A DNA stretch of 64,000 nt from DTU053 sp012520115. Its GTDB lineage: Bacteria > Bacillota > Clostridia > Oscillospirales > Acutalibacteraceae. The stretch spans positions 310,001-374,000 of the forward strand of contig JBMNNB010000001.1 in the NCBI GenBank assembly GCA_050953725.1, in the 5' to 3' direction. Each line of letters opens with the position of its first letter. Within the stretch, counting starts at the first letter, position 1. A model generated the notes under the pieces. The model was not told the DNA's origin, did no database searches, and was given only the letters and a program-made list of their open reading frames with translations. The position numbers and the translations under genes were made by a program. Shown here in pieces: positions 43,098 through 51,651 of this stretch.

Positions 43098-43711
43098 ACG
43101 CTTTCCCCCGCAAAAACTTCTCTGAACAGCTCATCTTTAATCTCGTCAACACAAGCATTTAATATAGCATCGAAAGAGCAATTCTGCTCAATGTCGTTAT
43201 ACACAATCACAACTCCTCCGTCTATATCGATGGGCTCATTGCTTAGAACAAAGGATTTTCCGCTTCCGGCGAACATTTTGTTAAGACCTGCTTCAAAATC
43301 TTCTGGCAGACGATTAAGGTCCTTGCCTGAAAATCGAAGTACTCCGCAGCCGTTTTGGGCATGATTCTTAATCAGCCTTGTAATAACATCAAAATATTCG
43401 GTGTCAGGAAGGTTTTTCAGTTTACGGACTGACTCCTCGATTATTTCATTTATTATACTGATTTTTGCCGCAAGAATTGTTTTATTGTACTCATGCTCAG
43501 CTTTTGAATGTGCAAGCTCTGTATCTGTTTTACATTGTTTTTCAGCGGCTTCGATTTCCTCGTTTTTTATCTTCTCGGCTACAGTTCGGGCATTATCTGA
43601 AATTGCCTGCGCCTCGGCCAGAGCATTTGAAATAATATTATCGCAAATGACTTTACTGTCTTCTTCAATTTTTCTTACTATTTTTTCTATACCGGTCATT
43701 TGCCTATCCAC
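43094..43711 (-). CDS. ntpE: V-type ATPase subunit E
   Basis: A 205-aa peripheral-stalk subunit. Residues ~5-100 form a long charged Ala/Glu/Lys-rich helix suited to the E/G coiled coil, and the C-terminal globular part includes GGVVIVYNDIEQNCSFDAIL, the E-subunit signature. It ends over the first codons of subunit C. Confidence 0.9.
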   Translation of the reverse strand: MDRQMTGIEKIVRKIEEDSKVICDNIISNALAEAQAISDNARTVAEKIKNEEIEAAEKQCKTDTELAHSKAEHEYNKTILAAKISIINEIIEESVRKLKNLPDTEYFDVITRLIKNHAQNGCGVLRFSGKDLNRLPEDFEAGLNKMFAGSGKSFVLSNEPIDIDGGVVIVYNDIEQNCSFDAILNACVDEIKDELFREVFAGESV

Positions 43712-43712
43712 C

Positions 43713-44186
43713 TTATTTCAAACTATTCATTGCAAGGATTGACACAAGCAGAGCCAGAATCGCATATGTTTCAACCATAGCGGACATTGTAATTGCTTTA
43801 CCGTTCTGATCGGGCTTTTTCGCAACAATTCCGACACCCGTGACAGCGGTTCTGGCCTGAATTATCGCAGAAAAGTAACCGACAACGGCAATCGGCATGC
43901 AGGCTATTAAGTACATAAGGCCACGGGCCAGTGAAAGCTCGACAGGGTCGCCGCCAAGTATTCCGATCTGGCTGAGTTCAAGAACTGCCGTAAGCAGGCC
44001 GTAAAGGCCCTGAGTGCCGGGCAGAAGCTGCAATATCAATAATTTGCTGAATTTTGAAGGGTCTTCGGATATAACGCCGCCGGCAGCTTCACCAACCATG
44101 CCTACACCTCTTGCCGAGCCGATTCCCGGAAGCAAAGCAGCCAGAATTGCACCTAATATTGCCAAAACAAGTCCGTAGTTATTCAT
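43713..44186 (-). CDS. ntpK: V-type ATPase membrane rotor subunit K (Na+-type ligands)
   Basis: A 157-aa proteolipid of four helices, two fused hairpins. The ion-site residues known from Enterococcus hirae NtpK are all present: Leu-Thr-Gln in LQLLPGTQGLYG, Gln in FSAIIQARTAV, and the essential Glu in MVETYAILAL. This is the Na+-binding pattern rather than the H+ one. The usual first-helix GIGSARGVGMVGEAAGG is intact. It lies between I and E. Confidence 0.97.
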   Translation of the reverse strand: MNNYGLVLAILGAILAALLPGIGSARGVGMVGEAAGGVISEDPSKFSKLLILQLLPGTQGLYGLLTAVLELSQIGILGGDPVELSLARGLMYLIACMPIAVVGYFSAIIQARTAVTGVGIVAKKPDQNGKAITMSAMVETYAILALLVSILAMNSLK

Positions 44187-44190
44187 TCTA

Positions 44191-46170
44191 TCAATTCTCC
44201 TTAATTTTAATGTATTTAGTATCTGCTTTTAAAGGACTGAAGGCTCTGCCTCCGCCCTCATAGAACTTAGAAAAGAATTCAACAAACTGAAGTCTGTTTG
44301 TATGAACATAGGCACCCAAAAGATTGATAGCCATATTCAAAGGATGCCCTATCAGAAACACAACGACTAACAGTACCGCTTTTGCTGCCGGGTCAGTCGG
44401 CATTGTACCCATAAGATTGATTACTCCCGCAATGCTTCCCGTAGCCAGCCCGAGCGCCAGTAAACGTGAATAAGAAAGTATGTCGCTTAAATATCCCGAA
44501 GCTATATTATATAAACCGTAAATGCCTCCTCCGAATCGGGCAAATATGTTTTTGGATTTTCTTCCGGAAGTAAGAATAATTAAAGCCAAGCCGATGAGTG
44601 CAAGATATTTGCCAACCGTTGACAAGGTTTCCGGCACACTGATAAGAATTCCCGCAGCTAACGGTGCGACGCCCAGAACAAACAGGTAGGTAGGCACCGT
44701 ATCCAGCACGGCATCTATCTTTTTGCCTTCGTCCCATGTCATTTTGAAGCTGACAGCCTGTCCGACGAACAGATGAATTATACCAAGACCGAAGGAAAAA
44801 AGTAAAAGTTTCATGGGGTCTGTAATCGGTTCAAACCACAGTGCAATATTCGGGGGTTCGGCATGCAGAAACTGCTTATATATAATGGGTACTATATCGC
44901 CGAACCAGCTGCCGAACATAGCGCCCCAGAATACAGTTGAAATGCCGGAGTAAAAAAACATTTTGAGCGTTTTTCTTAAAGGGCCTTCAATGCTGAACTT
45001 CTTTAATGCAATCGCTGTTCCTATAACCATCAATACACCGTAACCTGCGTCTGACAGCATCAGGCCGAAAAACAGATAATAGAAAAACGCCATGACCGCA
45101 CTCGGATCGATGTCTTTTTTTGCCGGCAAGGCAAACATTTCAGTTATCGGCTCGACAGGGGAGACAAAGTCTCCGTTTTCCAACAGCACGGGGACATCTT
45201 CGTCCTCTTCGGGGGTTGTGATACTTATGGCAACCGTATATTTCGATTCAAGCTCGTCCACACACTTTTTTGCATATTTTTCGGGGATATAGCCCCGAAT
45301 GATAAAGGTGTTTTTTGTCAGGCCGACTTTGCTTAATGCCTGATATTTTTCCTTCCTTATGCTGAAATAGTCAATCAGGAACTCAACCTCATTGATTAAA
45401 TCAGCACTCGCTTTTATCTTTTTTATGTTTTCTTCAATCTCGTTTTTATATTTTTCGATGTCTTTTTCATACTGCTGCATTTTCTCAGCGGGAATCTGCT
45501 CATAAGACTCGGAAGGTACCACAAATCCTATCTGCCGCAAAGCTTCATTTGTTTCATCGGCAACAGATTTGTGACAGACAACAGCTATGCAGTTCTGTTC
45601 TTTTGATGAAGAAATAATATCTATCTCAATCATTTCAAGTTTCGGATTTACTCTTGCAATTGCCTCAAGGATATCCGAAACAGTCCTCTGATTAGGAACA
45701 ACACCGATAAAACACTGTGTATATTTTGTGCCTTTAAAGTTCATCGGTATATCCAGATTAAGCCAGATTTTCAAAGCGTCCATCAGTGTCTGTGTTCTGA
45801 CGATTGCCGCCCGGTTTTCATTAATAACTCTTTCATAACTGATCAAATCATAACAATTCTGAAGAAAGAAGTCTCTTTTATCTACATTATCAAGAAATTC
45901 ACCGACTCCGATTTCCCGCCTACCGTTCAGCGAAGCCAGGAGAGACTTTTTTATCGGAGCATACTTATTCAGTATATCTTTTGCGGCTGTTGCGGTATTG
46001 ATACATTTTTCGTATTGAGATATATAAGAAGAGGTATTAACTTTGACGAAAGCTTCATTCTGAACATCGGAAAATTCCACGACGCCGAGAAGCTGCAAAT
46101 GCTCAAGAATCTTTTTGCGGTCATTAAGCAATGCAATTATCTCAATACGCTGCATCAACAGCTTTGCCAT
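44191..46170 (-). CDS. ntpI: V-type ATPase subunit I (membrane stator, a-subunit)
   Basis: A 659-aa subunit. The N-terminal ~330 residues are cytoplasmic with coiled-coil arms; the C-terminal half has about eight membrane segments. Family stretches are FFYYLFFGLMLSDAGYGVLM and, near the end, LSYSRLLALGLATGSIAGVINLMG, which holds the essential Arg facing subunit K, plus GHPLNMAINLLGAYVHTNRLQFVEFFSKFYEGGG. Good AAGGAGG upstream of the ATG. Confidence 0.97.
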   Translation of the reverse strand: MAKLLMQRIEIIALLNDRKKILEHLQLLGVVEFSDVQNEAFVKVNTSSYISQYEKCINTATAAKDILNKYAPIKKSLLASLNGRREIGVGEFLDNVDKRDFFLQNCYDLISYERVINENRAAIVRTQTLMDALKIWLNLDIPMNFKGTKYTQCFIGVVPNQRTVSDILEAIARVNPKLEMIEIDIISSSKEQNCIAVVCHKSVADETNEALRQIGFVVPSESYEQIPAEKMQQYEKDIEKYKNEIEENIKKIKASADLINEVEFLIDYFSIRKEKYQALSKVGLTKNTFIIRGYIPEKYAKKCVDELESKYTVAISITTPEEDEDVPVLLENGDFVSPVEPITEMFALPAKKDIDPSAVMAFFYYLFFGLMLSDAGYGVLMVIGTAIALKKFSIEGPLRKTLKMFFYSGISTVFWGAMFGSWFGDIVPIIYKQFLHAEPPNIALWFEPITDPMKLLLFSFGLGIIHLFVGQAVSFKMTWDEGKKIDAVLDTVPTYLFVLGVAPLAAGILISVPETLSTVGKYLALIGLALIILTSGRKSKNIFARFGGGIYGLYNIASGYLSDILSYSRLLALGLATGSIAGVINLMGTMPTDPAAKAVLLVVVFLIGHPLNMAINLLGAYVHTNRLQFVEFFSKFYEGGGRAFSPLKADTKYIKIKEN

Positions 46171-46208
46171 ACTCAGATACCTCCTTATCTTTTGTAATTA
46201 TGATTTAA

Positions 46209-46523
46209 TCAACCGGATATTATCTTTTTAATCACCATATCGATTGCCGCTTCTTTTTTCGCAAAAGCTTTTTCTCTTATATCAGAGGAAGCAATATCAG
46301 CTTTCTTGTTACTGTCATAAAGAATCTCTTTTATTATAACACTGTTTTTCCGAATAAGGCTTTCTGCTTCTTTTTTGCCGTCCTCTTTTGCTTTATCAAT
46401 TATTTCTTTGGCTTTTAAATCGGCATCGGCAATGATCCGGGCTGCTTTCTGATTAGCCGAATCTACTTTTTCAGCCGCTTGCTTCTCGGCTGCCATTACA
46501 TCATTCAGTATTTCTGAAACCAT
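46209..46523 (-). CDS. V-type ATPase subunit G/H (peripheral stalk)
   Basis: A 104-aa, highly charged, Ala/Lys/Glu-rich helical protein that matches the G (AhaH/NtpF-type) subunit pairing with E. The ATG at 46523 is preferred because GGGGGAT lies just upstream; the frame runs on to 46547. It is the first gene of the operon. Naming of this subunit varies between organisms, so no symbol is given. Confidence 0.82.
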   Translation of the reverse strand: MVSEILNDVMAAEKQAAEKVDSANQKAARIIADADLKAKEIIDKAKEDGKKEAESLIRKNSVIIKEILYDSNKKADIASSDIREKAFAKKEAAIDMVIKKIISG

Positions 46524-46695
46524 TTTTATCCCCCAAAATAATATCAATTACCAATATTCTTAATTATTATCCGTTTATCTGTCCATATAAATAAAGAGGG
46601 AAAGAAACTTCATAGAATCCCCCCACCCTTAAAGCTCAATTCTTGAAAACAGCAGTCTGCTCCAACCGAAATAATTATTTAAATTTATTTTAATA

Positions 46696-46724
46696 ATTCT
46701 AACCTTAATACAAAAATAAGTCAA
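46696..46724 (-). promoter_or_regulatory. Promoter of the V-ATPase operon
   Basis: On the minus strand: TTGACT (46724-46719), a 17-bp spacer and TAGAAT (46701-46696), leaving a leader of about 165 nt. It lies inside the region bounded by the two direct repeats. The rest of 46548-46874 holds no gene. Confidence 0.7.
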
Positions 46725-46874
46725 GTTATATTACCCACTTCACTTCTTAATTACAGCGAGTTGTTTTTATATTTGCAAACAGTAAAGTTTCAGTATGTGT
46801 TTCCAACGAGGTTCGCCGCTAAAAACACACAATAGTAAACCTCGCGGACTAACGGTTATACCAATTAATACCGG

Positions 46875-47109
46875 CACTCGGCACAAAAAGTGCCATACAG
46901 GTGCCCATAATGATTATTTTTCATCTGCTTTTCGCCTTGATTTTCCTGCCTAAAAAATCTGTACAAAAAGACACTCAGAAATCGGTCAGAAAAATCCCTC
47001 AGTCCGTGTAAAACATGCACCTTTAAATACCCTTGAAAACACTCCCCAAAAGAAAAAAATCCGGAGCACTTTCGTACTCCGGATGCTGGTGCGAGAGACG
47101 GGACTTGAA
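46875..47109 (-). repeat. Right copy of the 235-bp direct repeat, merging into tRNA-Leu
   Basis: This is the partner of 37456-37690. It starts with the same GGCAC-AAAAA-GTGCC hairpin and ends within the T-arm of the intact tRNA-Leu. The two copies are equal in length, so differences are substitutions (or compensated indels near position +63). Most substitutions change the amino acids of the shared minus-strand frame, so the repeat does not evolve as a protein gene. Confidence 0.85.
47052..47084 (-). terminator. Terminator of tRNA-Leu
   Basis: ATCCGGAG...CTCCGGAT stem; on the minus strand it runs into TTTTTTT. Confidence 0.88.
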
Positions 47110-47171
47110 CCCGTACGGGATTTACCACACGCCCCTCAAACGTGCGCGTCTGCCAATTCCGCCACTCTCGC
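47087..47171 (-). tRNA. tRNA-Leu (anticodon GAG)
   Basis: An 85-nt class II tRNA with encoded CCA. Acceptor GCGAGAG pairs with CTCTCGC. The anticodon stem-loop is CACGT-TTGAGGG-GCGTG with anticodon GAG. A long variable arm (GGTAAATCCCGTAC) and the T-loop GGTTCAAGTCC complete the leucine tRNA fold. Its 3' 23 nt are duplicated at 37668-37690. Confidence 0.95.
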
Positions 47172-47323
47172 TCGAACGAGTATGATTATAGCAAAGGGTT
47201 TTATTAATGTCAATACCTTTTTTATCATAGAAATTGTTTTTACGTTTAAAATTCTGACATGTATTTTTTTGCTGTTCAGACCTTGAAAGTTTAAGCAAAA
47301 GAGTCTCTATTTCTTCTCAATCC

Positions 47324-47352
47324 TTGCAATTCCCCGTGTTTTTTGATACTAT
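47324..47352 (+). promoter_or_regulatory. Promoter of the ceramidase-like gene
   Basis: TTGCAA (47324-47329), a 17-bp spacer and TACTAT (47347-47352), about 45 nt before the ATG. Confidence 0.65.
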
Positions 47353-47397
47353 TAGTAAAGCAAATTTGGGCAACAGTGATTAGAAGGTGGAATTGAA

Positions 47398-48849
47398 ATG
47401 AGTGTATTGAGTACCGTAGAAAAAGTTCTTTCAAAGCGTCTTGCAAAATCGGGTCATAAGGGCAGCATTAAGAATCCCGCTCCCCCCATCGTCAACAAAC
47501 CCGCAAGCGTTGTAAGGGAAGCTAAGAGCGAATACTTCTCAGTCGGCTTCGGCAAGCAGGTGGTCATGCCCCCCGAAGGCGTAACCGGCAAGAAAAAGTA
47601 TTATGTGGCAGGCTACCGTGTAAACAACCCGGCAACAGGTATACTTGACCCGATGATGGCAAAAGCTATATGGATAGACGACCAATCAGGCAAGGGCGGA
47701 GTCGTATTCTGCTCGGTTGACTGCGTCGGCCTGTTTAAATATGATGCGGATTTAGTTAAGGAGTCTCTTAAGGACTTCGTTAAAGAGACCGGCTGCAGAA
47801 GCATTAATATCTGCTCCACTCACAACCATGCGGGCATTGACACCATGGGGCTCTGGGGCCCGTTGCCCCGCTCCGGCAGAGATAAGGAGTTCATGGAGAT
47901 AGTCAGGAAGGGCATCAAAACCGCTATCGAGCAGGCCTATGCGGACAGGCGTGAAGGCTCCCTGTATCTCGGCTACGGCAGAGCAGATGAGGGCATGCAG
48001 AGGGATGACAGGCTCCCGCAGGTTTTCTCCGATAAGCTTACCAGAATCCGCTTTGTTCCCAACGACGGCTCAAGGGAAATCTACTTTGTTAACTTCGCCT
48101 CCCACTCCGAGTCCCTCGAGGGCAAGAACTCCCTTGTCAGCGCAGACTTCCCCGCATACATAGCCGAGGAAATCATGGCTCAGAAGGGAGCGGAAACTAT
48201 CTATTTCGTCGGCGCAATCGGCGGTCTTGTCCGTATGTGGCCCATGGATGAGGACAATGTCATCTCCACGAAGAAAACGGGCAAAAGGCTCGGCGAAATC
48301 GTCTGCGCTATTACAGAGGAAACAAAGCTCGAGCCTAAAATCAGCTTCGCAAAGCGTGAATTCTATATAGAGGCCGACAATACGGTGCTCATTTCCGCAT
48401 CCAAGATTTTAAAGATTATCCCCTCAAAGGCTTACAATATCGGCACCGGCAGGCTCGGCCTTGGTCTTAAAACCGAGATGACCTATATGGAGATAGGCTC
48501 CCTTAAAATGGCCCTCATCCCCGGCGAGCTTTTCCCGGAGCTTGCCTACGGCGGCTATTTAAGCGCAGAGGAGAGCGCTGAGGGCAAGGGTCCGGAGATC
48601 AACCCGAAACCCCTTTGCGAAATCGTCGGCGACGAAAACCTGCTTATTTTCGGCCTTGCCAATGACGAAATCGGCTACATAGTCGCACCTAACGATTTCT
48701 GTCTGCATCCTGAAATCCCCTATATGGACAAAACCATGGACAGACTGAACCGCAGGCATTATGAAGAAACAAACTCTCTCGGTCCTAATACGGCATACAA
48801 GATTGCTGAAGTGTTTACAGAGCTGTTAAACGATATGAAGAACGCTTAA
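47398..48849 (+). CDS. Neutral/alkaline ceramidase-like domain protein
   Basis: A 483-aa protein without signal peptide. The metal-site regions of the neutral ceramidase N-terminal superfamily are visible: ICSTHNHAGIDTMG (about residue 140) and NFASHSESLEGKNSLVSADFPAYI (about 232), with the early VGFGKQVVMP and AIWIDDQSGKGGVVFCSVDCVGL strand pattern. Real ceramidases are longer and usually secreted, and the substrate here is unknown. Clostridial members are generally uncharacterised. It stands alone between promoter and terminator. AAGGTGG precedes the ATG. Confidence 0.7.
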   Translation: MSVLSTVEKVLSKRLAKSGHKGSIKNPAPPIVNKPASVVREAKSEYFSVGFGKQVVMPPEGVTGKKKYYVAGYRVNNPATGILDPMMAKAIWIDDQSGKGGVVFCSVDCVGLFKYDADLVKESLKDFVKETGCRSINICSTHNHAGIDTMGLWGPLPRSGRDKEFMEIVRKGIKTAIEQAYADRREGSLYLGYGRADEGMQRDDRLPQVFSDKLTRIRFVPNDGSREIYFVNFASHSESLEGKNSLVSADFPAYIAEEIMAQKGAETIYFVGAIGGLVRMWPMDEDNVISTKKTGKRLGEIVCAITEETKLEPKISFAKREFYIEADNTVLISASKILKIIPSKAYNIGTGRLGLGLKTEMTYMEIGSLKMALIPGELFPELAYGGYLSAEESAEGKGPEINPKPLCEIVGDENLLIFGLANDEIGYIVAPNDFCLHPEIPYMDKTMDRLNRRHYEETNSLGPNTAYKIAEVFTELLNDMKNA

Positions 48850-48859
48850 ATGTACTGAC

Positions 48860-48890
48860 GGCCGTGCAGGATTACTGTACGGCTGTTTTT
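48860..48890 (+). terminator. Terminator of the ceramidase-like gene
   Basis: GGCCGTGCAG-GATTA-CTGTACGGCT with one wobble pair, then GTTTTT. Confidence 0.8.
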
Positions 48891-48906
48891 CAAAAGAAGG
48901 ATATTT

Positions 48907-50199
48907 ATGAAGGCATATTTTCACACCCTCGGCTGCAAGGTCAATCAATACGAAACACAGGAAATGTCCGAAAATCTTTCGGTGAACGGCATATTCAGGG
49001 CCGATTCGCCGGAGAATGCGGACATTATTGTGGTCAATTCCTGCACAGTCACGCAGGAGAGTACCAGAAAGACCAAGCAGGCGGTCAGAAGGCTTAAAAA
49101 GCTCAATCCCAACGCAGTACTTGTCTTAACGGGCTGCCTGCCTCAGGCCTTCCCGGAAGAGGCAGACGCCTTGCATGAGGCCGATGTGATAATAGGCAAC
49201 AAAAACAACGCAGATTTACTTTCGGCGGTGAACAGATTCTTTGAAACAGGCGCAAGAGTCAACAGCATCATAATGCATGAAGTAAAAAAGGGTGACGAGT
49301 ACAAGGGCAGCGGCATTTCGAGCCTTGACGAGCATACAAGGGCGTATTTAAAGATTCAGGACGGTTGCAACAGGTTCTGCTCCTATTGCATCATTCCCAC
49401 CGCAAGAGGCCGCTCCCGCTCTAAGCCCCTTAATGAGATAGAAGACGAGCTGAAAAGGCTCGCCGGAAACGGATATAAGGAAATCGTCTTTGTGGGCATT
49501 AACCTCTCCGCTTACGGCAGAGAAATAGATTTAAGCCTTGCAGACGCAGTTGAAGCGGCAGAAAGGCAGGGGGGCATAGAGCGAATCCGCCTCGGCTCCC
49601 TTGAGCCTGACCATATTACGGACGAGCTTTTGGGGCGTCTTAAAAAGTGCGGCAAACTCTGCCCACACTTCCACCTGTCCCTTCAAAGCGGCAGCAATTC
49701 GGTCTTAAAGCGCATGAACCGCCATTACACCGCCGAGGAATACCTCAGTATTATGGAAGCAGTGCGAAAGGAATTTCCGGACGCCGCATTCACAACCGAT
49801 GTAATAGCGGGCTTTCCCGGTGAGAGCGATGAGGAATTTGTCGAAACCTGTGAATTCATTAAAAAAGCAGGCTTTCAGAAGGTGCATATCTTCCCCTTTT
49901 CCGCAAGGAAGGGCACAAGGGCCTATGATATGGACGGACAAATCGAAAAGCAGCTCAAAATCAAACGTTGCGGCATATTAAACGAAATCTGCACTGAAAT
50001 AAGGAATAACTACCTCAAAGAAAATATCGGCAAAACTGCCGAGGTACTGTTCGAGGCAGCCGAAAACGGTAAAGTCAGCGGCTATACAAAAAGCTATCTG
50101 CCCGTCGAAGTCGAAACGACTGCAAACCTTCAGGGACAAATTAAAACTGTGCGCATTACCTCAGTCGGCAACGACTGCTGCATAGGTGAACTGATATGA
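48907..50199 (+). CDS. mtaB: tRNA t6A37 methylthiotransferase (MtaB family)
   Basis: A 430-aa radical SAM enzyme that adds a methylthio group to t6A37 of ANN-decoding tRNAs. The N-terminal UPF0004 domain (~1-120) supplies the first [4Fe-4S] cluster (HTLGCKVNQYETQ, NSCTVT, TGCLPQ). The radical SAM cluster is CNRFCSYC (Cys154, 158, 161) followed by IIPTARGRSRS. A C-terminal TRAM-like segment begins near 370. The KVNQYE start is characteristic of MtaB rather than MiaB or RimO. Confidence 0.95.
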   Translation: MKAYFHTLGCKVNQYETQEMSENLSVNGIFRADSPENADIIVVNSCTVTQESTRKTKQAVRRLKKLNPNAVLVLTGCLPQAFPEEADALHEADVIIGNKNNADLLSAVNRFFETGARVNSIIMHEVKKGDEYKGSGISSLDEHTRAYLKIQDGCNRFCSYCIIPTARGRSRSKPLNEIEDELKRLAGNGYKEIVFVGINLSAYGREIDLSLADAVEAAERQGGIERIRLGSLEPDHITDELLGRLKKCGKLCPHFHLSLQSGSNSVLKRMNRHYTAEEYLSIMEAVRKEFPDAAFTTDVIAGFPGESDEEFVETCEFIKKAGFQKVHIFPFSARKGTRAYDMDGQIEKQLKIKRCGILNEICTEIRNNYLKENIGKTAEVLFEAAENGKVSGYTKSYLPVEVETTANLQGQIKTVRITSVGNDCCIGELI

Positions 50200-50201
50200 T
50201 A

Positions 50202-50233
50202 AAAAGCCGATGAACCTAAGTTCATCGGCTTTT
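50202..50233. terminator. Bidirectional terminator between mtaB and tRNA-Arg
   Basis: AAAAGCCGATGAAC-CTAA-GTTCATCGGCTTTT, a perfect 14-bp stem usable by both converging transcripts. Confidence 0.92.
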
Positions 50234-50308
50234 TGGCACCCTCAATAGGAATCGAACCTATAACTGTCCCTTAGGAGGGGACTGTTATATCCATTTAACT
50301 ATGAGGGC
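50234..50308 (-). tRNA. tRNA-Arg (anticodon CCT)
   Basis: A 75-nt tRNA with encoded CCA. Acceptor GCCCTCA pairs with TGAGGGT (one G-U), discriminator G. The anticodon loop CTCCTAA sits on the CAGTCCC/GGGACAG stem, giving anticodon CCT, and the T-loop is GGTTCGATTCC. It reads AGG codons. Confidence 0.95.
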
Positions 50309-50469
50309 ATTTTTTGTTCCTGCGATGTTCAACCGCAAAAAGAATTGTATCAAAAAGAGTACCGATTGTCAATCGAAAATACTTCCTTTTCATATCAAAA
50401 TCCGCAAAGATTTCGATTTGTCTTTAACCGCAAAATAAAACCCGCCACAAAAGTGCGACGGGTTTTGAT

Positions 50470-51648
50470 TCAGCCTATTACCGTAAGAGTCGCAGCCTTT
50501 GCCGTAGCTTCGATTATATCCTCCGGGAAAGCTGCCAGCACCTTCTGCTCTGCCATAATGACCTTTTCGAGCTCGGGCTTAAGCCTCGGGTGCCTCGGAG
50601 TAAAGACCGTGCAGCAGTCCTCAAAGGGTTCAATCGAAATATCAAAGGTATCGATTCTCCTTGAAACAGCGACGATTTCATCCTTGTCCATTCCTATAAG
50701 CGGGCGCAGCACGGGAAGTAAAGCAGCATCATCGGTGCATTGCAATGCGGAAAGGGTCTGACTTGCCACCTGACCCAGGCTCTCGCCCGTAACAAGAGCG
50801 CCGCAGCCCTCCCTTTTTGCTATAACCGATGAAATCTTCATCATCAGTCTGCGCATAACAAGGGTAAATAAATCCTCGGGGCAGTGTGCCCTTATGGCCT
50901 CCTGAAGCTCCGTAAACGGCACAGTGTACAGATTCAGCCTGCCGCTGTATTCGCTGACTTTCTTTAAAAGTCTGTGTACCTTCTCCTCCGCAAGCTCTGA
51001 GGTATAGGGCGGCGAAGCAAAATGCACGGCCGTAAGGATAATTCCTCTTTTTGCAATCATATATCCAGCAACGGGGCTGTCAATGCCGCCGGAAATCAGA
51101 AGTGCAGCCTTGCCGCCGGTGCCAACGGGCATGCCGCCGGCGCCCTTTACCTGATTGCCGTGAATAAAGGCCTCCCTGTCCCTTATCTCGACCGTGACAA
51201 TAATATCGGGATTATGCACATCGACGGTCAGATGAGGGAAGTCTGTGAGTATTTTCTCGCCCGTGATGGCGCAGATTTCGGGAGATTTTAAGGGGAAGCT
51301 CTTGTCAGACCTCTTGGCGTTTACCTTAAAGGTCCTTGACATATTGAAGCTGTCCTTCAGGTATTCGCAGGTAAAGTGCAGCACCTCGTCCATATTTTTT
51401 TCGCAGGCCACAGCCCTTGAAAGACCCGCAATGCCGAATACCTTTTTAAGCCTTTCAAAGGCTTCATGCAAATCCGCATTCTCGCTTAAAGGCTCCACCA
51501 TTATCGTGGACTGAGCCTTGATAAACTTAAACTCACCCAAATCCGAAATCCTGTGGCGCATATTCTTTACAAGGGCGTCCTCAAAATTCTTGCGGTTGAG
51601 TCCCTTTAATGCAAGCTCGCCGTTTTTTATAAGTATTATCTCACGCAT
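50470..51648 (-). CDS. thiI: tRNA 4-thiouridine synthase ThiI
   Basis: A 392-aa enzyme that adenylates and thiolates U8 of tRNA and in many bacteria also serves thiamine synthesis. Domain order: ferredoxin-like N-terminus (~1-60), THUMP (~60-165), and a PP-loop ATPase with LLISGGIDSPVAGYM (about 187). It lacks the C-terminal rhodanese domain of the Escherichia coli protein, as usual in Firmicutes. The C-terminal half has the VTGESLGQVASQTLSAL motif. A cysteine desulfurase, the expected sulfur donor, lies two genes upstream on the same strand. Confidence 0.96.
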   Translation of the reverse strand: MREIILIKNGELALKGLNRKNFEDALVKNMRHRISDLGEFKFIKAQSTIMVEPLSENADLHEAFERLKKVFGIAGLSRAVACEKNMDEVLHFTCEYLKDSFNMSRTFKVNAKRSDKSFPLKSPEICAITGEKILTDFPHLTVDVHNPDIIVTVEIRDREAFIHGNQVKGAGGMPVGTGGKAALLISGGIDSPVAGYMIAKRGIILTAVHFASPPYTSELAEEKVHRLLKKVSEYSGRLNLYTVPFTELQEAIRAHCPEDLFTLVMRRLMMKISSVIAKREGCGALVTGESLGQVASQTLSALQCTDDAALLPVLRPLIGMDKDEIVAVSRRIDTFDISIEPFEDCCTVFTPRHPRLKPELEKVIMAEQKVLAAFPEDIIEATAKAATLTVIG

Positions 51649-51651
51649 GTT

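Noticed and set aside
46800..46860. Interrupted CGAGGTT...AACCTCG pairing near the V-ATPase leader
   Set aside because: Seven pairs with a loop of about 25 nt, no T-run, and upstream of the mapped promoter; too weak to list.
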